Positions 1-11,671 of a DNA stretch of 64,000 bases are shown here, piece by piece. Within the stretch, counting starts at the first letter, position 1; the number at the start of each line of letters is the position of its first letter. The stretch lies in NCBI RefSeq assembly GCF_024055725.1, contig NZ_JAMXMX010000004.1:1-64000 (forward strand). The letters are read 5' to 3'. The translations under genes were made by a program, and so were the position numbers. Source of the DNA: Actinoallomurus spadix. GTDB taxonomy: Bacteria > Actinomycetota > Actinomycetes > Streptosporangiales > Streptosporangiaceae. Under the pieces are notes generated by a model that did not search any database, was not told the DNA's origin, and saw only the letters and a list, made by a program, of their open reading frames with translations.

Positions 1-95
1 ATAAAGGCACTGGCTTTTAGCACACTGTTGAGTTCTCAAGAAACGGACACACACCGTCAGGGACCCGACACTCGCCGGAACCCCTCTGGGGCAAC
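1..95 (-). other. rRNA operon 5' leader, partial (16S gene lies beyond the left edge)
   Basis: Read on the minus strand, positions 43-25 spell TTTCTTGAGAACTCAACAG, which matches the boxA-like antitermination stretch typical of actinomycete rRNA leaders. It is followed by an A-rich segment running off the window edge. The candidate tandem promoters at 102-437 point the same way. The 16S gene itself is not in the window, so the call rests on the leader and promoters. Conservation of a tyrS gene just upstream of an rRNA operon fits what I recall of several actinomycetes. A 16S-23S spacer has similar motifs but would not be preceded by promoters. Confidence 0.75.
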
Positions 96-101
96 CCTTC
101 T

Positions 102-129
102 ATCCTAGCGCCCCCGCTCCGCTTGTCAA
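102..129 (-). promoter_or_regulatory. rRNA operon promoter, proximal
   Basis: On the minus strand there is a perfect TTGACA -35 box (129-124) and a TAGGAT -10 box (107-102), separated by 16 bases. Transcription would start near position 95 and read into the rRNA leader. The -35 box is unusually good for this GC-rich genome, as expected for a stable-RNA promoter. Confidence 0.8.
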
Positions 130-306
130 TCCCGCTCCGAAGAAGATCTTCTTCGCGAGACGGACCGGCAGAACCGGCACGCTCCCCCCGGACGTCGAGC
201 ACCTCGACCGGCGAACCGGCCGCAGCAACTCCATCCAGGAGTTCCCCATCGGGCCGACCATCGCCATGAAGCGATGTCCTGCATCCCGTCTCGGGGCGAC
301 CACACC

Positions 307-335
307 ATGCTAGCCCGCTCCGGACACTGTCCGAA
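307..335 (-). promoter_or_regulatory. rRNA operon promoter, middle (candidate)
   Basis: The minus strand has TTCGGA (335-330), a 17-base spacer and TAGCAT (312-307). The -35 match is modest. The 17-base spacing, shared orientation and position between two better promoters support a tandem arrangement, which is common in actinomycete rRNA operons. Confidence 0.45.
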
Positions 336-408
336 CCAAGCCACTCGGTGTGGATTTCCCCCCGGGCCGGCCGCCTTCCGGCGTCCCGCTCCCTCGGGGG
401 CGAAGAGA

Positions 409-437
409 ACACTACGTCGCCCCGGAAACCCCGTCAA
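409..437 (-). promoter_or_regulatory. rRNA operon promoter, distal
   Basis: The minus strand has TTGACG (437-432), a 17-base spacer and TAGTGT (414-409). It is a good actinomycete sigma-70 type promoter pointing towards the rRNA leader, about 310 bases upstream of the proximal promoter. Confidence 0.6.
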
Positions 438-704
438 ATCGGCGCCAGTGCGGTGACCACATGCGTTCGCCTGATCCGGTGCCACCCCGGCCGGACCCAT
501 CAGGCCCGCCCGAGCACTCGGACGCTGTCACCCCAGCAGGAACGAGTCCCTGCTCAGGTAACAGGCGGCCTGGGGCCTTCGCGGAGAGCACCGCCGTCGC
601 CTCGACCGGCCTCTGGCCCGCACCGTTCCGCCGCAGTCCATGCTCGCCGGGGGATCCGGGGCGGCCCGAGCATCGGCGGCGGCCGATACTGCTCAGGACC
701 GGGC
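438..704. other. Gene-free stretch between rRNA promoters and the tyrS terminator
   Basis: I see no credible gene here. The open frames that cross it lack a ribosome binding site and continue antisense through tyrS. No strong promoter-like pair of boxes or long inverted repeat was found apart from the flanking elements described separately. Confidence 0.6.
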
Positions 705-729
705 GGTGCCCCCGGGCGCCGGGGGCACC
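705..729 (-). terminator. tyrS terminator hairpin
   Basis: A perfect inverted repeat (705-713 GGTGCCCCC with 721-729 GGGGGCACC) with a seven-base GC loop lies 10 bases beyond the tyrS stop. There is no T-run, as is usual for actinomycete terminators. Confidence 0.7.
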
Positions 730-739
730 CCCCGACGAC

Positions 740-2008
740 TCACGCGGAGGCGACCGTCACCCCGCCGACGTTCCGCTTGCCGCGCCGGAGCACGAGGTGG
801 CGACCGTGCAGGAGGTCACCCCGATCCGGCACGGCCGACTCATCGGTGATCTTCACGTTGTTGACGTACGCACCGCCCTGCGCGATCGTGCGCCGCGCCT
901 CGGACTTGCTCGCCACGAGGCCGGTCGCCGCCAGCAGCTCGACGACCGGAGGGATCGGCCCGGACACGGTCGCGGACGGCACCTCGGCGAGCGCGCTGGC
1001 CAGGGTGCGCTCGTCGAGCTCCACCAGGTCGCCCTGGCCGAACAGCGCACGGGACGCCGCGATGACGCGCTGCGTCTCGTCGGCGCCGTGGACGAGCGTG
1101 GTGAGCTCCTCGGCGAGGGCCCGCTGTGCGGCTCGGGCCGCCGGGCGTTCGCTGGTCGCCTTCTCCAGCTCCTCGATCTCCTCGCGGCTCCGGAAGCTGA
1201 AGTACTTCAGGTACGTCGGCACGTCCCGGTCGTCGGCGTTGAGCCAGAACTGGTAGAAGGCGTACGGCGAGGTCAGCTCGGGATCCAGCCAATAGGTCTC
1301 GCCGCCGGCCGTCTTGCCGAACTTGGTGCCGTCGGCGCGGGTGACGAGCGGGGTCGTCAGCGCGTGCGCGCTACCGCCCTCCACCCGCCGGATGAGGTCG
1401 ACACCCGCCGTGAGGTTGCCCCACTGGTCGCTGCCGCCGGTCTGCAGCCGGCAGTCGTATCTGCGGTACAGCTCCAGGAAGTCCATGGACTGCAGCAGCA
1501 CGTAGCTGAACTCGGTGTAGCTCATGCCCGTGGTGTCGAGCCGGGACTTGACCGTCTCCCGCGCGAGCATGCGGTTGACGGGGAAGTGCTTGCCGATGTC
1601 GCGCAGGAACTCGATGGCCGACATGGGGCCGGTCCAGTCGAGGTTGCTGACGATCAGACCGCGGTCACCGGTCAGGTCGAGGAACCGGGACACCTGCCCC
1701 CGGATGCGCTCGACCCAGCCGGCGACGACCTCTTCGGAGTTCAGCGTACGCTCGGCGCTCTTGCCACTGGGGTCTCCGATGAGCCCGGTGGCGCCGCCGA
1801 CCAGGCCGATCGTCCGGTGGCCCGCCTGCTGGAACCGGCGCAGTGTCAGGAGCTGCATCAGGCTTCCGACGTGCAGCGAGGGCGCGGTCGGGTCGAAGCC
1901 GCAATAGAGCGTGACCGGCCCCGAGGCGAGCATCGCCCGCAGATCGTCCAGGTCGGTGGACTGTGTGATCAAGCCCCGCCAGGCGAGATCGTCCAGGATG
2001 TCGGTCAC
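740..2008 (-). CDS. tyrS: Tyrosyl-tRNA synthetase
   Basis: This enzyme charges tRNA-Tyr with tyrosine in the cytoplasm. The 422-residue product is full length for a bacterial class I TyrRS. The ATP-binding HIGH-type motif reads HVGS at residues 46-49 and the KMSKS-type loop reads KFGKT at 229-233. [15 protein letters not shown] and GGSDQWGN are the tyrosine-pocket signatures. A C-terminal S4-like RNA-binding domain follows from about residue 355. The reading frame stays open far upstream, but the GTG at 2008 starts the conserved N-terminus ([12 protein letters not shown]) and has GAGGAAG just ahead of it, so I place the start there. The gene is monocistronic, between mpg and the rRNA promoters. 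I saw no T-box leader. Confidence 0.97.
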   Translation of the reverse strand: MTDILDDLAWRGLITQSTDLDDLRAMLASGPVTLYCGFDPTAPSLHVGSLMQLLTLRRFQQAGHRTIGLVGGATGLIGDPSGKSAERTLNSEEVVAGWVERIRGQVSRFLDLTGDRGLIVSNLDWTGPMSAIEFLRDIGKHFPVNRMLARETVKSRLDTTGMSYTEFSYVLLQSMDFLELYRRYDCRLQTGGSDQWGNLTAGVDLIRRVEGGSAHALTTPLVTRADGTKFGKTAGGETYWLDPELTSPYAFYQFWLNADDRDVPTYLKYFSFRSREEIEELEKATSERPAARAAQRALAEELTTLVHGADETQRVIAASRALFGQGDLVELDERTLASALAEVPSATVSGPIPPVVELLAATGLVASKSEARRTIAQGGAYVNNVKITDESAVPDRGDLLHGRHLVLRRGKRNVGGVTVASA

Positions 2009-2235
2009 GGTCTTCCTCGTCTCGTGCGTACGTCCGGTCTCTTCCAAGGATGCCGGACGGGTCCGGCACCAAGGTAACGGGTCGGCGGAGGGGTTCCCCA
2101 CCGTATTCGGCCCGTATGACGCCGGCCGGTCGGCCGGGGAGGCCCTCTGCCCGCGCGATCGCGGCGAGCAGGTCACGACCGCCGTCCGTCGGTTCGAGTC
2201 GCTGACGGCGTCGGCCGTCGGAGTCACGGGTGGGC

Positions 2236-2859
2236 CTAGCGGCGGGCCTCCGGATTCCGTCGGCGGGGCATGTGCAGGCGGTACGCGGAGACGTTCGGGT
2301 CCCCGTCGATCCAGAACCGCCAGGGCACGTCCTTGGCGCTGGTCACTCCCGTACGAGGGCCGGTGCGCACCTCGGCGGGCGGCGCTCCGGGCAGGACGCG
2401 CAGGGGGCTGTCCGGGTCGCACACGTCGGCGCCGTACATGGCGCGGTCGATGGCGAGGGCCTCGCAGAGCCGGGCCGGGCCCCGGGCCAGATCCCGGGCC
2501 GAGGAACGCGGCCGGCGCGCCATCGCCAGCTCGCGGCCCTCGATGACCTCGCCGGCCCGGATGAGCACGGCCGCGGCCGTGCCCTCCTCCAGGCACACGA
2601 GGTTCACGCAGTAGTGCATGCCGTACGTGAAGTAGACGTACGTGTGGCCCGGCGGGCCGAACATGACCGCGTTGCGGTCCGTCCGGCCCCGGTAGGCGTG
2701 CGAGGCCGGATCGAGGGGCCCGGCGTACGCCTCCACCTCCGTCAGGCGCACCGCGACCGTGCCCTCGGAAGAGGAACGCGCGAGCACGCACCCGAGCAGG
2801 TCGGGCGCGACCTCCTCGGGCAGCCGGTCGAAGAACGCGCGCGGAAGCGGAGCGGTCAT
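2236..2859 (-). CDS. mpg: DNA-3-methyladenine glycosylase (AAG/MPG family)
   Basis: This 207-residue base-excision repair enzyme removes alkylated purines such as 3-methyladenine. Residues 40-85 hold the family core: TEVEAY with the presumed catalytic glutamate, then the R-G-R-T-x-R-N-x-V-M-F-G-P-P-G block and YVYFTYGMH. The length is normal for the bacterial AAG type, which is unrelated to AlkA or Tag. The ATG at 2859 overlaps the argH stop in a TGATG junction, so translation is probably coupled and the gene cotranscribed with argH. The functional link to arginine synthesis is not obvious. As I recall, the same argH-mpg-tyrS order occurs in other actinomycetes. Confidence 0.93.
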   Translation of the reverse strand: MTAPLPRAFFDRLPEEVAPDLLGCVLARSSSEGTVAVRLTEVEAYAGPLDPASHAYRGRTDRNAVMFGPPGHTYVYFTYGMHYCVNLVCLEEGTAAAVLIRAGEVIEGRELAMARRPRSSARDLARGPARLCEALAIDRAMYGADVCDPDSPLRVLPGAPPAEVRTGPRTGVTSAKDVPWRFWIDGDPNVSAYRLHMPRRRNPEARR

Positions 2860-4289
2860 CAGATCCCCGCGGCCGCCCAGGAGGCGTGGCCGTCGACGAG
2901 GGTGCGCAGCGTGGTGAGCTGCTCGGCGACGCGCTCCGGGGAGGTGCCGCCGTACGCCTTGCGCGCGGCCAGGGCGCCCTGGACGGAGAACACGTCCCGT
3001 ACGTCCGGGGTCAGGTGCGGAGAGACCTTGGCGAGCTCGTCGTCGGTGAGGTCGCCGAAGTCCTTGTCGTTGACCTGGCACCACACGACGAGGTGACCGA
3101 CGACCTCGTGGGCGTCCCGGAACGGCACGCCCCTGCGGACCAGCAGTTCGGCGACGTCGGTGGCCAGCGCGAAGCCCTCGGGCGCGAGGGCCTCCAGGCG
3201 GGCGGTGTTGACGCGCATGGTGGCGATCAGGCCGGACATGGCGGGCAGGACGAGCAGGAGGGTGTCGACGGCGTCGAACACGCCCTCCTTGTCCTCCTGC
3301 AGGTCACGGTTGTAGGTGAGCGGCAGGCCCTTGAGCGTGGTCAGCAGGGCGGTGAGGTGGCCGATGAGCCGGCCGGTCTTGCCGCGGGCCAGCTCCGCGA
3401 CGTCCGGGTTCTTCTTCTGGGGCATGATCGACGACCCGGTCGCGTAGGTGTCGTCCATCTCGATCCAGCGGAACTCCTGGGACGCCCAGAGGACGACCTC
3501 CTCCCCCAGCCGCGACAGGTGCACGCCGATCAGGGCCGCCGCGGCGAGGAACTCCACGGCGTAGTCGCGGTCGCTGACGGCGTCCATCGAGTTGGGGGCG
3601 GCCGCGTCGAAGCCGAGCTCCTCCGCGACGGCCTCCGGGTCCAGCGGCAGGGAGGACCCGGCGAGCGCACCGGAGCCGAGCGGGCTGATCGCGGCCCGCT
3701 TGTCCCAGTCCCGCAGCCGGTCCACGTCTCGGGCGAACGCGTGCACGTGCGCCAGGAGCTGGTGCGAGAAGAGCACCGGCTGGGCGTGCTGCAGGTGCGT
3801 CATCCCGGGGGCGGCCACGCCGAGGTTGTGGTCGGCCTGCGCGATCAGCGCGGTCTCCAGCTCGACGAGGCGGGAGACGATCTGCCGGACGTGGTCCCGC
3901 AGGTACAGCCGCAGGTCGGTGGCGACCTGGTCGTTGCGGCTCCGCCCGGCGCGCAGCTTGCCGCCGAGGGCGCCGAGGCGTTCGAGCAGGCCGCGTTCGA
4001 GGGCGGTGTGGACGTCCTCGTCGGCGACGGCCGGCCGGAACTCGCCGGAGCGGCAGGCCTCGTCGAGATCGTCGAGCGCGTCGAGCATGCGGCGCAGCTC
4101 GTCCTCGGTGAGCAGGCCCGCACGGTGCAGGACCCGCGCGTGGGCGCGCGACCCCAGCAGGTCGTACGGGGCGAGCCGCCAGTCGAACTGCACACTGACC
4201 GACAGCCGGGCGAGGGCCTCGGACGGACCGCCCTCGAACCGGCCGCCCCACAGCCTGGTCGGCGTCTTGCGCTGCTGGTCGTCCGTCAC
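2859..4289 (-). CDS. argH: Argininosuccinate lyase
   Basis: The last enzyme of arginine synthesis cleaves argininosuccinate to arginine and fumarate. The 476-residue product has the fumarase/aspartase superfamily signature [11 protein letters not shown] in its second half, the N-terminal LWGGRF start typical of ArgH, and [11 protein letters not shown]-type residues in the central helical region (here [13 protein letters not shown]). The GTG start at 4289 is preceded by GGGGAG. It is separated from argR by 234 bases of regulatory DNA holding an ArgR-type box and a tandem repeat, so it probably has its own promoter. argF and argG are not in this window. Confidence 0.98.
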   Translation of the reverse strand: MTDDQQRKTPTRLWGGRFEGGPSEALARLSVSVQFDWRLAPYDLLGSRAHARVLHRAGLLTEDELRRMLDALDDLDEACRSGEFRPAVADEDVHTALERGLLERLGALGGKLRAGRSRNDQVATDLRLYLRDHVRQIVSRLVELETALIAQADHNLGVAAPGMTHLQHAQPVLFSHQLLAHVHAFARDVDRLRDWDKRAAISPLGSGALAGSSLPLDPEAVAEELGFDAAAPNSMDAVSDRDYAVEFLAAAALIGVHLSRLGEEVVLWASQEFRWIEMDDTYATGSSIMPQKKNPDVAELARGKTGRLIGHLTALLTTLKGLPLTYNRDLQEDKEGVFDAVDTLLLVLPAMSGLIATMRVNTARLEALAPEGFALATDVAELLVRRGVPFRDAHEVVGHLVVWCQVNDKDFGDLTDDELAKVSPHLTPDVRDVFSVQGALAARKAYGGTSPERVAEQLTTLRTLVDGHASWAAAGI

Positions 4290-4341
4290 GCTGTTCTTCT
4301 CCCCTGGAAAGCTGTTGGCAGGCGTCCGTGACCGGCCGCCG

Positions 4342-4358
4342 ATGCGAAACTACTGCAT
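4342..4358 (-). promoter_or_regulatory. Candidate ArgR operator upstream of argH
   Basis: Read on the minus strand the site is ATGCA-N7-CGCAT. The same arrangement with different spacer bases occurs at 9409-9425 before argC. It lies about 55 bases ahead of the argH start, where a repressor would cover the promoter. ArgR boxes in other bacteria are imperfect palindromes of about 18 bases, which fits; assignment to ArgR is by inference. Confidence 0.5.
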
Positions 4359-4401
4359 GTCAGGCGGGCCGTGTCGGTGGCCGCCCGCAGGCGGCCGAAA
4401 A

Positions 4402-4429
4402 GCTCGATCATGAAGTGCTCGATCATGAA
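4402..4429. repeat. Perfect 13-bp tandem direct repeat upstream of argH
   Basis: GCTCGATCATGAA occurs at 4402-4414 and again at 4417-4429 with a period of 15 bases. It lies 113-140 bases upstream of the argH start in an AT-richer patch. It could be a regulator site or simply slippage; no coding role is evident. Confidence 0.6.
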
Positions 4430-4501
4430 ATGGTTCCCGGCGTGCGCCGGGGTTCGCTCCGGGCCGGAGCGTCGGTCGGGCACCGCTTCGGGCGGCGCCT
4501 G

Positions 4502-4524
4502 GGGCGTGCCCGTCGGACACGCCC
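4502..4524 (-). terminator. Terminator hairpin of the argCJBDR operon
   Basis: GGGCGTG (4502-4508) pairs with CACGCCC (4518-4524) around a nine-base loop. On the minus strand the hairpin begins at the argR stop codon, so it can end the operon message before argH. Confidence 0.5.
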
Positions 4525-5129
4525 TAAGATCGTCGCTCGGCGGGCTCCGGAATCGCCGGCACGCCGACGGTCTCCCATGCCGGGCCGGCGCCGAGGTCGC
4601 GCGGGACGCGCGATGCGCGTTCGTCCGGCCGGCGCTCGGTCAACGCCAGCAGGGCCGCCGCGAGGTCGTCACCGCCCAAGGGATCCCGTGCGATCACCAG
4701 GACGGTGTCGTCACCCGCGACGGTGCCGAGCACGGCGGGCCAGTCGGCGTGGTCGATCGCCGAGGCGAGGAACTGCGCGGCGCCGGCCGGGGTCCGTACG
4801 ATCACGAGGTTCGCGGAGGCCTCGGCCGAGACCAGCAGCTCCTGGGCGAGCCGGGCCAGCCGGCCGCCGAACGTCTCGGCGGCGCCGGTCCGGGCCCTGC
4901 GGCTGCGCTCACCGCCCTCCCCCGGCACCGCGTAGATCAGCGAGCCGTCCTCGGCGCGCAGCTTGACCGCGCCGATGTCGACGAGGTCGCGCGACAGGGT
5001 GGCCTGGGTGACGTCGACGCCGGCGTCGGCGAGCAGCCGGGCGAGCTCGCTCTGGGAGTGGACGGCGTTGCGGCCGAGCAGCTCGATGATCCGGGACTGC
5101 CGGGCCGTCTTCGTCAGGGGCGTGGTCAT
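4524..5129 (-). CDS. argR: Arginine repressor ArgR
   Basis: ArgR binds operators in arginine biosynthetic promoters when loaded with arginine. The 201-residue product has the N-terminal winged helix-turn-helix at about residues 10-70 ([20 protein letters not shown], then RDL). The C-terminal hexamerisation and arginine-binding domain carries the [12 protein letters not shown] stretch typical of the family. It ends with about 30 residues rich in proline and charge that most ArgR proteins, usually 150-170 residues, lack. The ATG at 5129 overlaps the argD stop in an ATGA junction. Being last in the operon whose promoter holds its likely box makes it autoregulated, by inference. Confidence 0.96.
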   Translation of the reverse strand: MTTPLTKTARQSRIIELLGRNAVHSQSELARLLADAGVDVTQATLSRDLVDIGAVKLRAEDGSLIYAVPGEGGERSRRARTGAAETFGGRLARLAQELLVSAEASANLVIVRTPAGAAQFLASAIDHADWPAVLGTVAGDDTVLVIARDPLGGDDLAAALLALTERRPDERASRVPRDLGAGPAWETVGVPAIPEPAERRS

Positions 5130-6298
5130 GTCGCCCCCAGTATGCCCGGCAGGGCGGCGACGAAGGAGGCGATCTCGTCCGGTGTGATGATCAGCGGCGG
5201 GGCGAGCCGGACGGCCTGCGGCGCGACCGCGTTGACGAGGAAGCCGGCGTCGCGGGCGGCGGCCTCGACGGCCGCGGACCTCGGCTCGGTGAGCACGATC
5301 GCCCGCCACAGCCCCCGGCCGCGTACGCCCGCCAGAAGCGGGTGGTCGACGCCCCGGATGCCGGCGGCGAGCTGCTCGCCGGCCTTGGTGACGTGGTCGA
5401 GGAGCCCCTCGCGCTCGATGGTGTCCAGGACGGCCAGGGCCGCGGCGCAGGCCACCGGGTTGCCGCCGAACGTCGAGCCGTGGTCCCCCTTGGCGAAGGC
5501 CGTGGCGTACGGGCCGAAGCCGACGCAGGCACCGATGGGCAGCCCGCCGCCGAGCCCCTTCGCCAGGGTGATCACGTCGGGCCGGACGCCCTCGTGCTGG
5601 TGCTGGAACCAGGTGCCGGTACGGCCGATGCCGCTCTGGATCTCGTCGAGGACGAGTGCCGCGCCGGCCTCGTCGCAGATCGCCCGCGCGGCCGTGAGGT
5701 AACCCTCCGGCGGGGGGATCACTCCGGCCTCGCCCTGGGTCGGTTCGAGGAAGACGGCCGCGCAGTCGCCGGTGACGGCGGCGCGCAGCTCGTCGACCGA
5801 GCCGTACGTCACGAACCGCACGTCCGCGGCGAACGGCCCGAACGGCTCGCGGATCGACGTCTTGCCGGTCAGCGCGAGGGAGCCCATCGTCCGGCCATGG
5901 AAGCCGCTCTCGGCCGCGACCACGTAGCTCCGGCCGGGACCGGCGTGCCGCCGGACGAGCTTGTAGGCCGCCTCGTTGGCCTCGGTGCCGGAGTTGGTGA
6001 AGAAGACGCGGCCGTCGCCGCCGAGCAGGCCGAGGAGCCGCTCGGCCAGCAGCACCTCGGGCTCGTGGACGAAGAGGTTCGAGGTGTGCGCGAGGGTGCG
6101 GACCTGCGCGGACACCGCCTCCACGATCGCCGGGTGCGCGTGCCCGAGCGAGGAGACCGCGATGCCGCCGATCAGGTCGAGGTAGGCCTTGCCGTCGGCG
6201 TCCCAGACCCGGCAGCCCTCGCCGCGGGCCAGCGCGACCGGCGGGACGCCGTAGTTGGGCATGAACGCGGCCTCGAACCGGTCGCGCAGGTCGCTCAT
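5126..6298 (-). CDS. argD: Acetylornithine aminotransferase
   Basis: This PLP enzyme moves an amino group from glutamate to N-acetylglutamate semialdehyde, giving N-acetylornithine. It is 390 residues, normal for ArgD. The PLP lysine is Lys247 in [13 protein letters not shown]. The NSGTEANE phosphate-binding segment is at about residues 102-109 and [14 protein letters not shown] at 215-228. The start ATG overlaps the argB stop by four bases and its own stop overlaps the argR start, so all five genes of the operon are translationally coupled. Other class III aminotransferases look similar, but the operon settles the function. Confidence 0.97.
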   Translation of the reverse strand: MSDLRDRFEAAFMPNYGVPPVALARGEGCRVWDADGKAYLDLIGGIAVSSLGHAHPAIVEAVSAQVRTLAHTSNLFVHEPEVLLAERLLGLLGGDGRVFFTNSGTEANEAAYKLVRRHAGPGRSYVVAAESGFHGRTMGSLALTGKTSIREPFGPFAADVRFVTYGSVDELRAAVTGDCAAVFLEPTQGEAGVIPPPEGYLTAARAICDEAGAALVLDEIQSGIGRTGTWFQHQHEGVRPDVITLAKGLGGGLPIGACVGFGPYATAFAKGDHGSTFGGNPVACAAALAVLDTIEREGLLDHVTKAGEQLAAGIRGVDHPLLAGVRGRGLWRAIVLTEPRSAAVEAAARDAGFLVNAVAPQAVRLAPPLIITPDEIASFVAALPGILGAT

Positions 6299-7211
6299 GA
6301 CGGCACCACCATCGTTCCGATCCCCTCGTCGGTGAAGACCTCCAGCAGCAGGGCGTGCGGGACCCGGCCGTCGAGGACGTGCGCGCGCGGCACCCCGCCG
6401 CGCACCGCCCGCAGGCAGGCCTCCATCTTCGGCACCATGCCGGCCGACAGGTCGGGCAGCAGCTTCTCCAGGTCGTGGGCGGTGATCTGGTCGATCACCT
6501 CGGAGGCGTCCGCGGAGCCGCCGTCGGCGGGCCAGTCGGAGTACAGGCCCTCGACGTCCGTCAGCACGATCAGCTTGCCCGCCTGCAGGGCGACGGCCAG
6601 CGCGCCCGCCGCGGTGTCGGCGTTGACGTTGTAGACCTCGCCGTCCTCGCCGCGCGCGATGCTGGAGATGACCGGGATGCGGCCGTCGTCCAGGAGGCTG
6701 CGGACGGCGCCGGTGTCGACGTCGACAATCTCACCGACCATGCCGAGGTCGACCTCCCGGCCGTCCACGACCGCGGACTTGCGCTCGGCGGTGAAGAGCC
6801 GCGCGTCCTCTCCCGACATGCCGACGCCGAACGCGCCGTGCTGGTTGAGCAGGCCGACGACGTCGGGGCCGACCTGGCCGACCAGCACCATGCGGACGAC
6901 GTCCATCGTCTCCGGCGTGGTGACCCGGAGCCCGGCCGTGAAGGTGCTCTCCAGGCCGAGCCGGTCGAGCTGGGCGTTGATCTGCGGGCCGCCGCCGTGC
7001 ACGACGACCGGGCGAAGCCCGGCGTACCGGAGGAAGGCGACGTCGCGGGCGAAGGCCAGCCGCAGTTCGTCGTCGATCATCGCGTGGCCGCCGTACTTGA
7101 TCACGACGGTCGTGCCGTGGAACTCCTCGAGCCAGGGCAGCGCCTCGATGAGCGTGGCCGCCTTCCGCAGGGCGGTGGCGCTCGCCCGCGTGCGGATGCG
7201 CGGTTTCGTCG

Positions 7212-7215
<4 letters not shown>
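6295..7215 (-). CDS. argB: Acetylglutamate kinase
   Basis: The enzyme phosphorylates N-acetylglutamate, normally the arginine-inhibited step. The product has 306 residues. VIKYGGHAM near residue 40 and [10 protein letters not shown] near residue 72 are the nucleotide and substrate glycine loops of the amino-acid kinase fold; [11 protein letters not shown] and [10 protein letters not shown] lie in the C-terminal half. An N-terminal helix before the kinase core (residues 1-30) resembles the extension of arginine-sensitive hexameric enzymes. The ATG at 7215 overlaps the argJ stop. A longer open frame upstream lacks family similarity. Confidence 0.97.
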
Positions 7216-9869
<2,654 letters not shown>

Positions 9870-9977
9870 CCACCTCGGCGCACCGAGAAGCCACTCCTCT
9901 TTCCCTGACGATTCTTCGACGGCCGCGATTCGGGTATGTCGTTCTGCCCGATATGTCGCTGTTGCAAGGAGAGAAAA

Positions 9978-11480
9978 GTGGCTCGCCATACGGAGCTCGA
10001 GCGAAAGTACGACGCCGACGCCGACTTCGTGCTCCCCGACCTGGAGGTGCGGGTCGGCGCCCCCGCCACGCACACCCTGCAGGCCCGTTACTTCGACACC
10101 GAGGACCTGCGCCTCGCCGCCCGCGGGATCACCCTGCGCCGGCGCCAGGGCGGTGACGACGCCGGATGGCATCTCAAGCTGCCGGCCGGGCAGAACACCC
10201 GGAGCGAGATCCACCTGCCGATCGGCGAGAGCGAGCGGACCGTGCCGGCGCAACTCGCCACGCTCGTCACCGCCCACACCCGCGGCCGGCCGCTGCTCCC
10301 GGTCGCCGAGGTGGAGACCCGCCGGATCGAACGCCCGCTGCTCGACGAGGACGGCCGGGTGCTGGCGAAGCTCGCCGACGACACGGTGCACGCGCACCCG
10401 TTCGGGCCGGGCGGCGGCGAGGTCCGCCTGATGACGTGGCGGGAGATCGAGGTCGAGGCCGTCACCGCCTCCGACGACTTCCTGGCGGCCGTCGGCGACC
10501 ACCTGCTCGCCGCCGGCGCCCGGCAGGCGGCCGCCCGTTCCAAACTCGCGCGGACACTGGAGACGGTGCCCTCCGCCGCGCCCCCGCCGGAGACCGGCAC
10601 CGCCGGCGACGTGCTCGTGACCTCTCTGCGGGAGCACTTCGCCGCGATGCTGGCGTACGACCCGCCGGTCCGCCTGGCCGACCACGACGACGACTCGGTG
10701 CACAAGATGCGGGTGGCGGTCCGGCGGATGCGCAGTCTCCTGCGCACTCACCGGAACATGATCGACGCTGCGCGCGCCGCCGGGCTGGACACCGAGCTGA
10801 AGTGGCTGGCCGACGCCCTGGGAGAGGTCCGTGACCTGGAGGTCCTCCGGGCGCGGTTCGAGCGGCGCCTCGCGCAGGCGCCGGACGCCGACCCTGGGCC
10901 GTCCTGGCTCGCCGGGATGGCGGCGGAGGAGCTACGCGCCCGCGACCGGCTCCGCGAGGCGCTGTCCACGCCCCGCTACCTCGCCCTCCTCGACAGCGTG
11001 GACGCCTTCCTCGCCGCCCCTCCGCTCCTCCCCCGGCGCGCCGGCCGCCCGGCCCGTACCGAGACGGCCAACGCCGTCACGAAGGCCTGGCGGACGATGC
11101 TGCGCCGCCACGCCCGGGCCGCCGGGCTGCCCGCCGGTCCCGCGCGTGACGCCGCACTGCACCGGACCCGCAAGGCCGCCAAGCGTGCCCGCTACACCGC
11201 CGAGGCCGCCGCGCCGACCCTCGGCTCACCCGCCGGGAAGCTGGCCCGGCGGGCGGAGCGGCTGCAGGACCTGCTCGGCGCCCACCAGGACGGCGTCGTC
11301 GCCGCCGAACGGCTCGCCGAGCTCGCCCGGCGGCCCGGGACACCCGCCGCGGAGGCGTTCGTCCTGGGCCGGATGACCGAGTGGGAGGAACGCGACCGGG
11401 AACGCACGCTGCGGGACCTGCCGGGCGCGGTGAAGAAGGCCGCCAAGCGCAAGCCCCTCCGGAGACTCGGCAAGAACTGA
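9978..11480 (+). CDS. CYTH and CHAD domain protein
   Basis: The 500-residue protein joins an N-terminal CYTH domain (about 1-200) with a C-terminal CHAD domain (about 210-495). The CYTH signature E-L-E-R-K at residues 6-10 is the metal and polyphosphate-binding ExExK motif. The CHAD part is helical and rich in conserved histidine, arginine and lysine (HKMRVAVRRMRSLLR near 240, and LHRTRKAAKRARYTAE near 400), which binds polyphosphate in studied members. CYTH members include triphosphatases and thiamine triphosphatase, so a polyphosphate-related hydrolase is the best guess. The GTG at 9978 has AAGGAGAG seven bases ahead. An upstream in-frame ATG lacks such a site. Confidence 0.85.
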   Translation: MARHTELERKYDADADFVLPDLEVRVGAPATHTLQARYFDTEDLRLAARGITLRRRQGGDDAGWHLKLPAGQNTRSEIHLPIGESERTVPAQLATLVTAHTRGRPLLPVAEVETRRIERPLLDEDGRVLAKLADDTVHAHPFGPGGGEVRLMTWREIEVEAVTASDDFLAAVGDHLLAAGARQAAARSKLARTLETVPSAAPPPETGTAGDVLVTSLREHFAAMLAYDPPVRLADHDDDSVHKMRVAVRRMRSLLRTHRNMIDAARAAGLDTELKWLADALGEVRDLEVLRARFERRLAQAPDADPGPSWLAGMAAEELRARDRLREALSTPRYLALLDSVDAFLAAPPLLPRRAGRPARTETANAVTKAWRTMLRRHARAAGLPAGPARDAALHRTRKAAKRARYTAEAAAPTLGSPAGKLARRAERLQDLLGAHQDGVVAAERLAELARRPGTPAAEAFVLGRMTEWEERDRERTLRDLPGAVKKAAKRKPLRRLGKN

Positions 11481-11518
11481 CCCCTGCGGCCCTGCGGGAA
11501 CCCGGCGGAGCTCGAGAG

Positions 11519-11546
11519 GCCTGCGGCCCTCCGGAGGGCCGCAGGC
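11519..11546 (+). terminator. Terminator hairpin after the CYTH-CHAD gene
   Basis: A perfect 14-bp inverted repeat (11519-11532 with 11533-11546, GCCTGCGGCCCTCC and its complement) begins 38 bases after the stop. The central CCGG leaves a small loop once inner pairs open. Confidence 0.75.
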
Positions 11547-11671
11547 GCGCGCCGCGCGGCGGCGCGGGTTGGCCGAGTCTTCTTCCGGGCTTCCCCCGCC
11601 GGTCTTGATCAGTTGCGGATCGCTTGAGATCACTGTCCTGCCCCGACGACCCCGATCCCGAGGCAGGACCC

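Noticed and set aside
350-2077. 575-codon plus-strand open frame
   Set aside because: It lies antisense to tyrS and beyond, lacks a ribosome binding site and any family similarity, and TyrRS motifs on the other strand are unambiguous. Long antisense frames are expected at this GC content.
2009-2235. Possible T-box ahead of tyrS
   Set aside because: No T-box consensus and no terminator with U-run; only a weak TTACCT -10-like box is seen.
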